From: Antitrichia curtipendula
Taxonomy: Eukaryota > Streptophyta > Bryopsida > Hypnales > Leucodontaceae
Length of the DNA: 64,000 nt
NCBI GenBank assembly: GCA_951230915.1
Contig: OX579634.1
Span: 14,720,725 to 14,784,724, forward strand
Direction of reading: 5' to 3'
Part shown: piece after piece, positions 32,175 to 43,675 of the stretch
Layout of the letters: every line of letters starts with the position of its first letter
Numbering within the stretch: the stretch's first letter is position 1
Notes under the pieces: generated by a model
What the model was told of the DNA's origin: nothing
What the model saw: only the letters and a program-made list of their open reading frames with translations
The model's database searches: none
Made by a program: the position numbers and the translations under genes

Positions 32175-34199
32175 AGCAATAAACCACAAGAGTAAACAAT
32201 CTTTCTCAATCCATAGACCTAGATTCCAATTCTTTTACATTGAATGGACGTATCATAATAAACAAAAATGATATACACTCCAACGTAGATCATATTGTGA
32301 AAATGTAATTCAAATGAGGCCATATTTCAGATGACTCATAATCACTTAAAAGCATTACGTGTGTTTGGTCCAAAAAAAAATTAATTGAAAAAAAAATCTA
32401 CAAATAAACTTTTCAAATTGACTCAAAAAATCACATGAGATCAACATTGAATGCTTTGGTCTTTTAGGGGTTAAGAGCATCACCAACCTTCTTCACCATT
32501 AAGTTATTGTTATTGTGGTATTGATAGAGGCTGGGGTTCACAAATATGAACCTTCCCTTCTTGTATATGCCTGCCCTATAATCGACCACTTCATTTGAAT
32601 TGTAAAGACTGTGCTTTTACTTCTCCCAAGTAAATTTGGCATCTTCATATCCATGTTCGGCAAAAATGATAAAAATCTTGATTTAGTTAATACAAAAAGA
32701 TCCTAGGGGTTTTGGTGATCCATGCTTGTCTCTTATATCCTACTAGTCCAAGTTTCACAATAGATGACTTTTTGCTCTGCGTGTTTGTATTTGGTCTTTG
32801 AGGGCAATGTTCTTTTTGCTGGTGTAATTATACATGTAAGATTTTGTCTAAGTGTGACAGAAAGTCCTTCCAAATATTTTCCTATCATTAATTGACTAGG
32901 AAGGCCTTCTTCTTTGTACAAAATGTTGTCAGAGGGATGGAGGTGTAATCTAAAAGCTAATGATAGGGTGGCTTAGCAAGGAGGTGGGGGTGATGCTCAA
33001 AGTGATCCTACAACAATTTTTTTGCTTTTCCATTTGTAGCAATAATTATGAAACTGCTCATCCCATCTAAGATCAACACTTTAGATAAATGAAGGGAAAA
33101 GTACCCATTTCAATCCCTCTTGCCCATTGTGAAGTAGGCATCTTTTGAAGTGTTCTAAATATAATCTTAAACCATCTTTGTGGGAATGGCAACAAATTAT
33201 GAAGTTTTTTGCTAGAAAATTTGATTTAAAAAAAAATGGGATGAAATTGCCAAATTGTGGATGAATACAAAATTATGAACATGTGCTATGTGCTAACGTG
33301 ATATTTTCTGTCCAATATTTGGATGAATGTTGAAATTTGGAGTACCACTATAACATTTATATTCTCCGGGAGTTCACTTAGAGTATCCATGAGAAACCAC
33401 GTGCAAACAAAACTTTGGACCCCCTCTATACTTTTTGAATTCAAATTTAAAAAAATAAAATATGAATAGATTTTCCTACTTTGAAAGTTTATGTTTTGAA
33501 TTATTGATATATTTTTTTGTTAATAATAATTAGTTACAAATTTTTGAAGTAAAAAAATACACTATAGAACTAAAAAATAACTTTCACACCCCTATATTAT
33601 ATAAGAAAAAATTGCCTAAAAAATGAACAAAAAATTCCTAAAAATAACTCTCTACTGAAAGCTCATTTTGTGTTGAATACTAATTCAACGATCATCTAAA
33701 TGTGTTCTCTATAATTATTTGAGTTGAAAAACATGCCATTTTAGTTCATTTTCAACCTCTTCTAGAAATCATTTCATATTTTATTTGAGTTGAAAATTTT
33801 GGCAATAGAAACTTATAGTCATTTTTAAACAATGCTCAAATTTTTAGATTGAAATTATAGTTCATTAGAAACCACTTGTTTGCACGTGGTTTGTTGTAGT
33901 AGAACCAAGTGCACCCCTCGAGTTTATATTGCCACTTTGGCACTTTGTAAAAAATAAATAAAAAAATCCCTGGTCTTAGCCTTCTAAGATTACGATGCTT
34001 TAAACATGCACCTATAAAACATTTGAATTTTTTTTAAGTCTTTGAAAATTCACGAAAAATATGAAAAATCTCCAAAAAAATACAATATTTTTTTTAATGC
34101 ACATGTGATTTTCATTTGCTTACAAGCAAAAAACAATTCCTAATTGTAATTTTGGCTCTATCTATGCACATTACCTTGAGTGAAAGGTTTTAGATCTCT
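32175..34199. other. AT-rich spacer with one orphan transposon end
   Basis: A CTTTTAGGGGTTAA terminus at about 32462-32475 matches the right end of the 940-bp TTAA family, but no full element is visible. From 32500 to 34200 I see no gene. Confidence 0.4.
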
Positions 34200-35719
34200 T
34201 TACCTTAGGTCAAAGAGGTCGGCAGGTAAACAGAACAAGTCAACACGGTTAGGGTTTTCTGCATGGTGTTGTTGCATTTGACACTCAGAGCTTTGCCGTT
34301 GTTTGCCGAACTGCTCAATTTGTCGCCTTCGGCAAGAGCATTCAGAGCGTGCTTTCAGAGCGCTGAATCGGGCGCTTGAGCGGGACTATCGTTGTCACTA
34401 CACTGCATGGAGTGCGGGAAGGGTTTGAGCCTTGGAATTGGGCACGATTGTGGTGTGAATGTGGTGCTTGGAGGAGCTGGAGGCTTGGAATTTGAGGACG
34501 GCTGTGAGAGAGCGGTGCTGTGGGGGTAGAGAACGATAGATCTGGTGAGGATTTGACACGGGTGTTTTCCTTGATGATTTAGGGTTTGAAAGGAATGCAA
34601 AAAGGAGGTTAAACGGTTTTGGTGAAAGTCTAAGGGTCAGATTTGCTTAACCGCGAGGTTATTGAATTTGCCGAGCGAATTGCTGAGGAAAAATTGGAGC
34701 TGTTGAACATGAGGGAAAGGAAAAGAGAAAGTCTGCTGCAGGTTGTGTGGTTCATGAGAAGTAGAAAGGAAATAGTCGAGAGAGAGTGCATCTTTTTCGT
34801 TGTCCCCTAGAAGAGTGCGGCTGTGAATTAATTGATAGTTGTTTATCCTCTTGTGTCAATCATCTCCTGGAGAGTGGTAAGGATGCAGCTGACGTCGAGT
34901 GAGGATCTCTCAGGCAGATCATCTTCTTGTTTTTCAGCTGGTGATTCTCAAGGAGCTCTACGATTTTTTTTGCTCTGTGTTTTTTAGAGAATTTTAAGCT
35001 CTTGTCTTTGTCCAGATCCATGATTTGAACAGTAAATGCGAAAGCATTGAAGGCTGCACGATTTCTCTGTCCACACACGTTGCGCCAGTTCGCGAAGGAG
35101 CCACTTCACTACAACATCACAGCGGGGACGATGAAGAATTTTCAGGGTTGTTAGGTTTCATGGCGACAATGACTCCTCAAGCTTGTTTTCTAAGGCGAAT
35201 GCTGAGTTTTCTTCAATGCCAGCGGTCTGGAGCGTGCTATTCGAGATCCGAGTTTGGAGCTATAAGTGGTTTTGGAATTTGACTTTTGTCAAGTGGTGCA
35301 TACAAGTCTGTAAAGAGTATTTTCCCCGGAATTAGTGTTTTCGCAGCTCCATTGTGGGATGCAGTGGAGCTGATTCCTTTTCTGGTAAGCTCTCACCAAG
35401 CTCGATGTCAGCCTCTCGGTGATGATTCTTCAACCTCATTCCGGTGGCTTTCACTCCGACCAGATTAGGGTTAATCGTCTACTGTTGACATAGTGCGCAA
35501 GGGCCAGCACTGTGTAGATTGCCGAAGCCTGTGTAGCGCCACTGAAATCTTAGAGCAAATGTGAGGGTTTGTGTAGGTCTCGTGTAGGGATCTTCCACGC
35601 AACATGCAATCCCAACAACATACATCAATGTTTAAGATCCCTTATTGTCCATTAAGGCGATCAAAGCATAGAAACAACCTTAGGGTTTGCCACAATTAGG
35701 TCATTTTGCATTGAGTACT
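34200..35719 (+). promoter_or_regulatory. Promoter and long leader of the glycosyltransferase gene
   Basis: Base composition becomes less A/T-rich from about 34200 and stays so into the gene at 35720. A good donor (CTGGTAAGC, near 35380) suggests a leader intron ending somewhere before the ATG. A TTAGGGTTT telo-box-like motif lies at 35680. Short plus-strand frames (35025-35282, 35286-35468) have no family resemblance and may be upstream ORFs. Confidence 0.45.
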
Positions 35720-38161
35720 ATGTCTGGTCGGCTGCCATTCCCAGGAACGCCTCGCTACAGGAAGCGAATGAACACTCGCAGGTTGGTCTGCCTGAGCCTG
35801 GTCGTTCTCCTTTGTGTTCTCGCGGGCTACCTCATCGCGCCTAACAAGCATCCCAGTCGCAAATTCCAAGTGCCAGCTGCAGCAGGCCCGGGTCGGAATT
35901 TTAATCCACTGTCTACCCAACCTGATGAGACCATATTTGATGATGCCAATGCTACTCGGAAGGCGGAAGCTGAACTCCGGCAGTCAGAGTTTTGCACCAA
36001 CCATTGCAACAGCTCGGAGATCTACGGGAGGCTTTGGTATGCGGGACGCATTCGAGAAAACACTCGCATGTTTCAGGGGGGTGATGGTGCAGACGTTGAT
36101 GATCCGTATCGAGAATCGATTGAGACCAATGTCGTCACCAAGGATTTTCGTTTGGTGATCAAGGTTCTGGCTTTCAACAGGTTGGAGTCTTTATCTCGAT
36201 GTCTTCTCTCCTTAGCCAAGGCAGACTATGGAGGTGACAATGTCAACATTCAAATTTTTATTGACCATTTTCGGTACGACGAGATTAGGAGAAATGAAAG
36301 CTCGGAGAATAGTAGTGTTGTTTCCTCTGATTCAAGGGAGGAACCGTCAACAACTTCAGTGGAGGGTAACGTGAAACGGTTGTTGTGGGGTCTTTTTAAA
36401 AGAGACCAACCGGTTATGCAAGACAATGTCCCAATCGTTGCAAGCCCGGCTGATGTGCCAGCTTTTGGTACTGGAAACGAGGATGAAATCAACGAAGAGA
36501 GAGAGGCTGGGCAGGAGATGGTTGACAGGTTAATGGAAGGACCTGAAGAGCAAGGAGATGATCCTGCAAAGGGTTCTGTTGGAGTGCAACATGAGGGACA
36601 AAGAGATTTGAACGACGATTTGGTGAGGAGGACATTGGAAAACAAATCTTTAGATGAGCAGCTGGAAGATGCGCAGGAGATTCTCAAGTTTGTGGATAAT
36701 TTTTGGTGGAGTCATGGTACGAAGGAGATTCATTACAGAAGTCAGAACGTAGGGTTACAGGCGCAGTGGATAGAGTCATGGTGGCCAGCGGATCTAGACG
36801 AATTTGCGTTCATAGTGGAAGACGACATGGAGCTTTCAAATCTTTATTATCGGTTTTTACGTACAGTGATTGCAACATACTACTACAACCCAGAGCAGTA
36901 TGATCCCTCTGTGTACGGCGTCTCCCTGCAACGTCCCAGGTTTGTACCTGGGAAAGGAGGCTTACCTTTCAATATCAATAGCACGAAGAATCTGTTCATG
37001 TATCCACTGGTTGGGACGTGGGGCCAGCTGTTGTTTCCAAGACAGTGGAAGGAGTTTCGGTTATGGTATGATAAGCATAAGAGTAAAGGGGAGAGGCCGG
37101 TTCTGGAAGGGATGGTGACAAATTCCTGGTACAAGAAACTAGGGGAGAGGATATGGACTCCATGGTTCGTGAAATTCACGCACTCTCGAGGCTACTTCAA
37201 TCTCTACACGAACTTCTTCGAGGAGCGAGCACTGAGCGTTTCACACCGCGAACCGGGTTCAAATTACAGAAAAGCTGTTGGGCCGGACTCTCAACTCATC
37301 GATACAAAGAGAGAGGGGAACGACACCTTGCTATGGGTAATGTCCCCTTCCAAATCCTTACCTCAATTTGATTTCTGCTTTCGAGACGTGAAAATATGGG
37401 AGCTTGCTAGAGCTTTACCGGAGCTCAGTCCCATGCTGGCATCCATGGAGGTGAAGAACTCCGTCTTGCTAGTGAATCTCATTGACGTGCACAGCACCCT
37501 GGTTCGCAACTGGCTGTGTCTCATGGAAAGGTTGGGGTTGCGAAAGTTTGTCCTCTTGGGAGATGACAATGAGTTGACTATCGACCTTGCTAGACGAGGC
37601 TACGCAACAGTCTCAACGGAGCTTTTCACTGAAGTGGAGACAGCTGGGAGTCGTCTTCGAAGAGATGTGATTGCTGCGCAAGCTGTGCACGAGATTCTTA
37701 ACCTTGGTTATAATGTGTGGTTAACCAGGGCTGACACCGTGTGGGTGCACAATCCTTTTGATACTGTGGTGGACACCCGGGTGGACATTATGGGGTCCCA
37801 ACCACTAGATGGTTTCCATCCAGCCCTTCTGTACATACGAGCCTCCCAAGGCATTTTATGGAGCAAGTGGGTTGGGAACATGTCCGTCATCGCTAGAGAT
37901 GTGAGCGGTAGACACAGCAGTGTGTGGCTTGGTTTCCAGGACTTCGTCACTTCAAATAAGAACTGTCAGTACGAACCCTTGCCGAGGAGTCTCTCAGGTC
38001 ATTTTAGGGATTTAGGATCAAACACCATAGCATCTGGCAAAAAGGTCATTTTGCTCAATGGCTTACAGGGTCGGAACCTGCCTTTGGTTGTCCACACATT
38101 GAAGGCAGCAGGTCTGTGGACTATCGACAAAGATTTGGCATGTACACGAGTGTACTGTTAG
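35720..38161 (+). CDS. Golgi-type glycosyltransferase with GT2-like and Nucleotid_trans (GT77-like) halves
   Basis: This is an 813-residue type II membrane protein. I start at ATG 35720 because the longer frame opens with TTG. Residues 1-21 are basic and 22-40 form a membrane anchor, which suggests the Golgi. Residues 140-185 begin a GT-A fold (VIKVLAFNRLESLSRCLLSL). An acidic, low-complexity insert fills about 185-305, and the fold resumes at VDNFWW with NVGLQAQWIESWW. The catalytic-type VEDDMEL lies near 367, followed by VGTWGQLLFP and IWTPWFVKFTHSRGYFNLYT. The C-terminal half (about 575-760) resembles Nucleotid_trans, but its usual DxD reads RADTVWVHNPFD. The layout matches a conserved plant glycosyltransferase family of unsettled substrate. 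The acidic insert looks longer than in the seed-plant proteins I recall. Confidence 0.88.
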   Translation: MSGRLPFPGTPRYRKRMNTRRLVCLSLVVLLCVLAGYLIAPNKHPSRKFQVPAAAGPGRNFNPLSTQPDETIFDDANATRKAEAELRQSEFCTNHCNSSEIYGRLWYAGRIRENTRMFQGGDGADVDDPYRESIETNVVTKDFRLVIKVLAFNRLESLSRCLLSLAKADYGGDNVNIQIFIDHFRYDEIRRNESSENSSVVSSDSREEPSTTSVEGNVKRLLWGLFKRDQPVMQDNVPIVASPADVPAFGTGNEDEINEEREAGQEMVDRLMEGPEEQGDDPAKGSVGVQHEGQRDLNDDLVRRTLENKSLDEQLEDAQEILKFVDNFWWSHGTKEIHYRSQNVGLQAQWIESWWPADLDEFAFIVEDDMELSNLYYRFLRTVIATYYYNPEQYDPSVYGVSLQRPRFVPGKGGLPFNINSTKNLFMYPLVGTWGQLLFPRQWKEFRLWYDKHKSKGERPVLEGMVTNSWYKKLGERIWTPWFVKFTHSRGYFNLYTNFFEERALSVSHREPGSNYRKAVGPDSQLIDTKREGNDTLLWVMSPSKSLPQFDFCFRDVKIWELARALPELSPMLASMEVKNSVLLVNLIDVHSTLVRNWLCLMERLGLRKFVLLGDDNELTIDLARRGYATVSTELFTEVETAGSRLRRDVIAAQAVHEILNLGYNVWLTRADTVWVHNPFDTVVDTRVDIMGSQPLDGFHPALLYIRASQGILWSKWVGNMSVIARDVSGRHSSVWLGFQDFVTSNKNCQYEPLPRSLSGHFRDLGSNTIASGKKVILLNGLQGRNLPLVVHTLKAAGLWTIDKDLACTRVYC

Positions 38162-39385
38162 CTTCAAGGTTAGGGATGAGAGCTACTTGATTAGTGCTAC
38201 CGGTGCATTGTCCAAGGGTGTGCCCTTTTGCTAACCTACCAACGATAGTCTACAATTTTAGGACCAGTGACGCATACCATTTTTTCTTCAGTGCTCATTG
38301 AACCATTGAAGCCTAATCAGTAATCACCCATACAAGCTGATATAATATTATGGGAAGATTCCTTTGCACACACTATTTTAGACACGTGGGCCTCGGGAAG
38401 ATTGATGTATCGTGTCATGTCCTTCTGTAGTTTTTGCTTTGCTGGGATTCAATTTTGCATCTGAACTTCTTGTGAGCTCTAAGTTAGGAGTCACTCGGTG
38501 CTTTTACTGTTGTTATTGCATGTATTAAAAAACAACTAATATTATTCCTATTTTGGAAGTATATCTCCCTGATATAGGAGGAGGCTGTAAAATGGCTCAG
38601 GCTTTAAGAACCACCCCTACAAAAGGCTCTAAAACAGTGCACATGGGTGTTGAAATGGAATTAACTTTTTGCGATGAGGAACTGCCATCCCATGTGAATG
38701 ATTTTAGGCTATGGAACAAGTGAGATGGTTCACTATCATGATTGATTTTACTCATAGTAAGAACCTAAATCTGGTAAGGTCTGCAAAATGGCTTTGAAAT
38801 GTCTAGAAATTGCAAAAAACCCATCTGTAGCTGAACTCTCTTTTACTAAAATGCCTCTCAATCACTCATAACTTCTTGGATTGCTCTGAAATTTTAACCA
38901 CACAAACTAGACTAGTATGCGCAACTTCTCCAAAAACTTTTATTGGAAACGGACATTGTATGAAGAAGTAACAAGCTGCCAAAGTTCACTGTAAATAAAA
39001 AAATGTCGGGATTTTAAAGTTTGAATTGCTCCCAAACATTCAAGACAACTTCAATTGACATGAAACTTTTTCCACAACAACAACACTTCAAGGCAAACAT
39101 AATACAACAAATTTTATTTAAAAAAAACTTTGGATGAAGGAGATACAAGCCCCCGAAGTTGCAGTCATGAAATGCAATTTGAAGGAGTCAAATGGAAACT
39201 GCGAACTTAGATTGGCTTCCAAAAAATCAGTAAATCTTGGATTCACCTGAAAATTTTACCACACAAACTAGAAGAAAGAGCGCAAATTCTCCAACAAATT
39301 TTATTGAATTTGAACACCGGATGCAGAAGTTACAGCACTTCGAATCAGAAGATGTAGTTTGCATGATTATTAAATCACTAGAGAA
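38162..39385. other. 3' flank and diverged repeat region
   Basis: The first few hundred bases are probably 3' untranslated. At 38870-38985 and 39236-39335 two diverged copies share CCACACAAACTAGA and CTCCAA.AA.TTTTATTG stretches. A GGAGGAGGCTGTAAAATGGC segment near 38577 resembles the terminus of the TAAGGTAGGAGGC elements, whose partner end could be GACCTTCTACCTTAG near 40979-40993. If so, the fold-back at 39991 is nested in it. Confidence 0.35.
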
Positions 39386-39470
39386 TTTTTAAATTTCTGA
39401 CTTTAAAAGCTGACTTTAAATTTTTAAATTTCTGACTTTAAAAGCTGACTTTAAATTTTTAAATTTCTGA
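39386..39470. repeat. 35-bp tandem repeat, about 2.4 units
   Basis: Units at 39386-39420 and 39421-39455 are identical (TTTTTAAATTTCTGACTTTA ...), and a third unit begins before diverging. Confidence 0.88.
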
Positions 39471-39990
39471 CTCTGGATGCTTTAAAAGCTTTGCATGAAC
39501 GATTTTACCCATCCTATTAATTGGTTTTTACAACCACTTGATCTTTTCCAGCATGTTGTCTTGTTCATTATTGCAGTATCTAGGAACAAGAACAGAGCCC
39601 TACTAACATTAGCCTTTAAAAATTTGCTGTAATTTCATTCTGACTCCAAAAATTCTGAAAAAATCAGCAGAGCGCCATCTTCAAATTCTCTTCCACTGAA
39701 AAAAAGGGCAAAAACATAACATTCAAGAGCCTTCAGAGAGGCTGCCTTTGCCTCTCTGAAGTCTTCATCCACGAAATGCATCCACATATTAATATATGCT
39801 TCAGGACCGAGACAATGGCAGTACATTTATGGTGCAATCTATTTTTTTTGGCTAATTCTAGGACAAAATATACAAACAAATGATTTTAAAGATAGATGGT
39901 CCGTCAAAACCCAAAGACTTCATTGAAGATTATACCTATGAAATCTAACCATTTGTCATTAATAATTTATTTTGATTTTTTTTTTAAATG

Positions 39991-40584
39991 AGAAGCTCTT
40001 TATGTACACTTGGGGTGGTAGGAGATAGAACAACCCATGTGGGATATGTAATTTAGAGTTTGTAATTTCTCAACCGCTCATAGTTAAGTCTAAAGTAGGA
40101 ATTGTGTTAAAATTATAATTTCAGACCTCATTTAGGCATAGAGGAATACCTTTTTTCAAGAAAATTTGAACTAAAAAAAGTTGGGAAATCAAGCTAAGTT
40201 TCATCTCCAAAAATCCGTTTTATATTTAGATCTTCCACTCAAAATTTATGGACAAATTTCAGAGAGGATGTATGAAAATGTCAAAAAAAAATCCTTTTAA
40301 ACCCCTCTATGAAATTTGTCTATAACTTTTGAGTGGAAGATTAAAATCTCAAAAGGATTTTTGGAGATGAAATTTAACTTGATTCTACAACTTATTTTAG
40401 TTCAAAATATTTTGAAAAAAGGTATTCCACTATGCCTAAATGAGGTCTGAAATTATAATTTTAACACAATTCCTACTTTAGACTTAACTATGAGCGGTTG
40501 AGAAATTACAAACTCTAAATTACATATCCCACATGGGTTGTTCTACCTCCTACCACCCCATGTGTACATAAAGAATTGTCTTCT
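39991..40584. mobile_element. Large fold-back element with arms of about 285 bp, copy 2
   Basis: The two halves are inverted copies over nearly the whole length. GTACACTTGGGGTGGTAGGAG on the left answers CTCCTACCACCCCATGTGTAC on the right, and TTTCTCAACCGCTCATAGTTA answers TAACTATGAGCGGTTGAGAAA. The centre is near 40290. Such a locus, if transcribed, would give a long hairpin RNA that could feed Dicer-like enzymes. It has no coding capacity. Confidence 0.88.
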
Positions 40585-41027
40585 AATTCCAAATCACAAA
40601 ACATGAATGGCTTGCAAAGCAATGTGCGGGAATTCTAATATTGGAATTATTGACCTCACTGAATTGATTGTCATTTTTTTAAGCTATTTTGTTGTATTCT
40701 GTTGAAATTGAAAGTGTTCAATTTCCCAGTAACCTGATTGTGCAGTCATGACCTTGGCACTGAGCAGAAGTCTGACATTATTGACGCGTGGCTTATTAGC
40801 TAATGTTGGGTGTGGAATATTCCACACCATTTCATCCTTTGGATGAAATGATGTGGAATATACCACATCATTCCGTCAGAGGGAAGGCAGCTGTTCCCAC
40901 AGCTCTTGAATGTTATGAAAACTGAAGTCCTCCAAGATCTCTAGAAAGGCCTGATTTTCCTTAGATGGGCGCTTTTTGGACCTTCTACCTTAGTGTGCTT
41001 GCCAGTATTGAGCATGAACACCAATTA
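40585..41027. other. Spacer with a small palindromic repeat
   Basis: Around 40805-40875, GTGTGGAATATTCCACACCA, CATCCTTTGGATG and ATGTGGAATATACCACATCA follow each other as short palindromes. No gene is seen. Confidence 0.45.
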
Positions 41028-41031
41028 TTAA

Positions 41032-41220
41032 CCCTTAAAAGGACGGACTGGTGACTGTTATTGTGTGAATCATCCGCTTAAAAAATTGTAAATTTATGGG
41101 TAGTCAAATTAATGTAGAAGAGCTCCCCTTTTCACAACAAAATTTTGAGGATGAATAGTTTTACTTTTGTCCCACTAGAAGGATTCTTTGTCATCCATAC
41201 ACCTCTTCAATGTTTAAGGG
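41032..41220. mobile_element. TTAA-flanked CCC...GGG MITE, copy 5
   Basis: It starts CCCTTAAAAGGACGG after TTAA (41028-41031) and ends AATGTTTAAGGG before TTAA (41221-41224). It shares GAGGATGAATAGTTTTACTT and TTCTTTGTCATCCAT with the cluster at 14060-14928. At 189 bp it is slightly shorter. Confidence 0.75.
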
Positions 41221-41224
41221 TTAA

Positions 41225-42349
41225 ATTGTTGTGTCTTCAAAGGCAAATATAATTGTACAAAGGTTTGGACACATAATCAACATTGCCTAAATTGTGACAC
41301 CTACATTTGGACCTAAAAGCATTATTTTTTTCAAGACATTGACTATACAAGATGTACACATTCAAGTCTAAGAGTGCCTCATTTTGTTTTTTGGTACACC
41401 TTGAGCCTAGAGGCATTACTTTGAAAATTCATGAATTATTCATATGATGTCTAAACAATGCATGCTAAACTGCGATAAAATCTTTTTCAATTGCCAATGA
41501 GATCTAATAAAATTCTACTACGTATATGTTGACAAATAGTAACTATGCTTTAGTGTAATTAGTGACAATTACATGTGCACATTGCCTAGTTTGTTCAATG
41601 TTGTTCTATAGGTTTCAAGATAAAAATGAGACTTCAATTTCTTTGGAGGCATCTCAAATTGAATATGCATTTCAATTTGCAAGTTGCAACTAGTCTTCTA
41701 GGATATTATAAGTTGTATGAATTTGAGTCTACAGGAATTTAAACAGTCACAAGTAACAAGATGTGCTTCATTGAATTTACTACATATATATCCTTGTATG
41801 ATGGCAAAGAAAAACATACTATGAAAAATTTAGGGGTTGCATTTTTCATTAAATTTTCTATAAAACTTGAAATTTAACTTTTTAAAACCTGTTTAGTTGT
41901 TTAATTACAAATAAAATATTGACAGTGTGTGGATAAAATTAGTTGTGATGACTTGAAATTTAATACTCTAAGTGTCGTGATTTTTGGTACTTCTTGGTTG
42001 CTTAATTTTGTAAATTGATTTTTCAAGGAAAATTTTGATTCAATTTGAACTAGACCATACATTTTTTTGGTATATCCCTTTGCATTAAAATGACTCATAA
42101 TTTTTTTACAAATCACCTCTTTTCTTATCACATTGCATATGCATGAAGCTATCTTAGCATGCAAATTTGATGGATTATTTGACTTGCAAAAAGTGCATGA
42201 CCAATGAAAAACTAAAATTTAATTAATATGTACATATCTTAGAACATAAGAGTGTAGGCAGTTAGGGATTAACTTGTTTTGAAAAAAAACAAGATTTTGG
42301 GAAAAATGCATCTTGTACCTTCGATACACATTTTTTAGGTAAACCCTAA
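41225..42349. other. AT-rich spacer, no gene seen
   Basis: Only short AT-driven frames occur; the 87-codon minus frame at 41901-42164 shows no family. Confidence 0.45.
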
Positions 42350-43387
42350 AGGTTTTTGACTATGTTTTCATCCAAAACGCTCCAAGGTTTCTATTTCTAA
42401 TGTGAGGTCAAATTTATTAAAAAAAACATTTTTGGACACATGTAACTGTAAGATCTTGTAGTACACTAGTTTGAGAAGATGTGGAAAAAATTTCAAAAAT
42501 TTTCCATCATATAAGGAGGGCAACCCATTTCTAACCACTTAAGCAATACACATATCTGCAAGGTGGTTTACTTTAGTGGCAAAAATTTTCCATGTGCAAA
42601 AATAGAATTCAAAAGGTTTCTATAATTTTTCAAATTTTTATTTCTCAAAATATAATTACTATGAATTTTTTAATTAATGATTGTGTTTAATTCATATTGG
42701 TCATATAGACCTTCTTATTTCTAACCAAGGGGTGGTTGCAAAAGCCATCAAGGGGTAGTTGCTATATTGAGAGCCTTGTAGCCAATTATAATGTGCAACA
42801 ATTGCTCCGGAAACTATGCCATAATTAATCATTGTTTATCACTTCTTATACAGAAAGAAAGCAAACTACATTGCCAGAATGGAGTGGGAGGATTCAATAA
42901 TGGGTTGCCTCTCATAGATTGCAAGAGGTTAGCATTCCAAGTGACAAATTATTTTTTTGGGCCTGTAAAAACCCAGGAAGTTGCACTTTGCAAGGTCACA
43001 TTTATATGAAATAATGTCTATATTGGTAGTGTTTCTTTGGATTCATTCCTCAAGGCAAGTTGGCTATATACTTAAAAAATTCAGATCATTTGGAATTGTA
43101 CAACATATAGGAAAATATAGTAAGTAGAAAGAAGTATAAAATGATTCAAAATACAAAATTGTTAAGAATTTAGTTATGGAATTGAAAAATCCCAATTCCA
43201 ATAGTTGAAGTGTTTTGATAAAAATCTACATTGTATGAATTTTTTTTTCCAAAAAATATTGAAAATTGAGTTAAGTAAAGGACTTCAAATTTTATTTTAG
43301 AATAGAGATTTCATAACTCTAGGGGGATAAATAGTAATATTTTATTGTAGAGAATCCATAATTGCCCGCAAACTAAAATTCCTCATA

Positions 43388-43429
<42 letters not shown>

Positions 43430-43675
43430 AGCTTTGAATCATTCCATTTTGATTAATGAAATGAAAATTATGAGGAATTTTAGCTACCCAGACTGTCAGC
43501 TGATTATTGAAAATCAAATATCATACAATAAAATTTTAACCATGTAGTTAAAAGTTATGAAAATTGTTGAGTCTTAAAGCTACTCCTTGGGCACATATTG
43601 GGTGAAAATTACAAAGAAAAAATATAAAATTCCATTCGTAGGGAGTGCCAAAAAATGCAGTTTGGTCCTTTAGGA
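42350..43675. mobile_element. 940-bp-family TTAA element, copy B, interrupted by about 400 bp
   Basis: The left part (42350-42540) reads AACCCTAAAGGTTTTTGACTA and matches the left end of the 53867 copy. After 42540 the match stops and resumes near 42960 with TTGCACTTTGCAAGGTCACAT, continuing to TTTGGTCCTTTAGG at 43675. The intervening 42541-42950 is foreign, so another insertion is likely nested. The terminal bases are mutated and no clean target duplication remains. A long TA run at 43390-43428 also sits inside. Confidence 0.7.
43390..43428. repeat. (TA)n microsatellite
   Basis: About 19 uninterrupted TA units within the copy-B element; absent from the corresponding place in copies A and C. 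Confidence 0.95.

Noticed and set aside
35687..35719. Upstream extension of the glycosyltransferase start
   Set aside because: The extra 11 codons begin with TTG; ATG 35720 directly precedes the basic N-terminus and membrane anchor expected of a type II protein.
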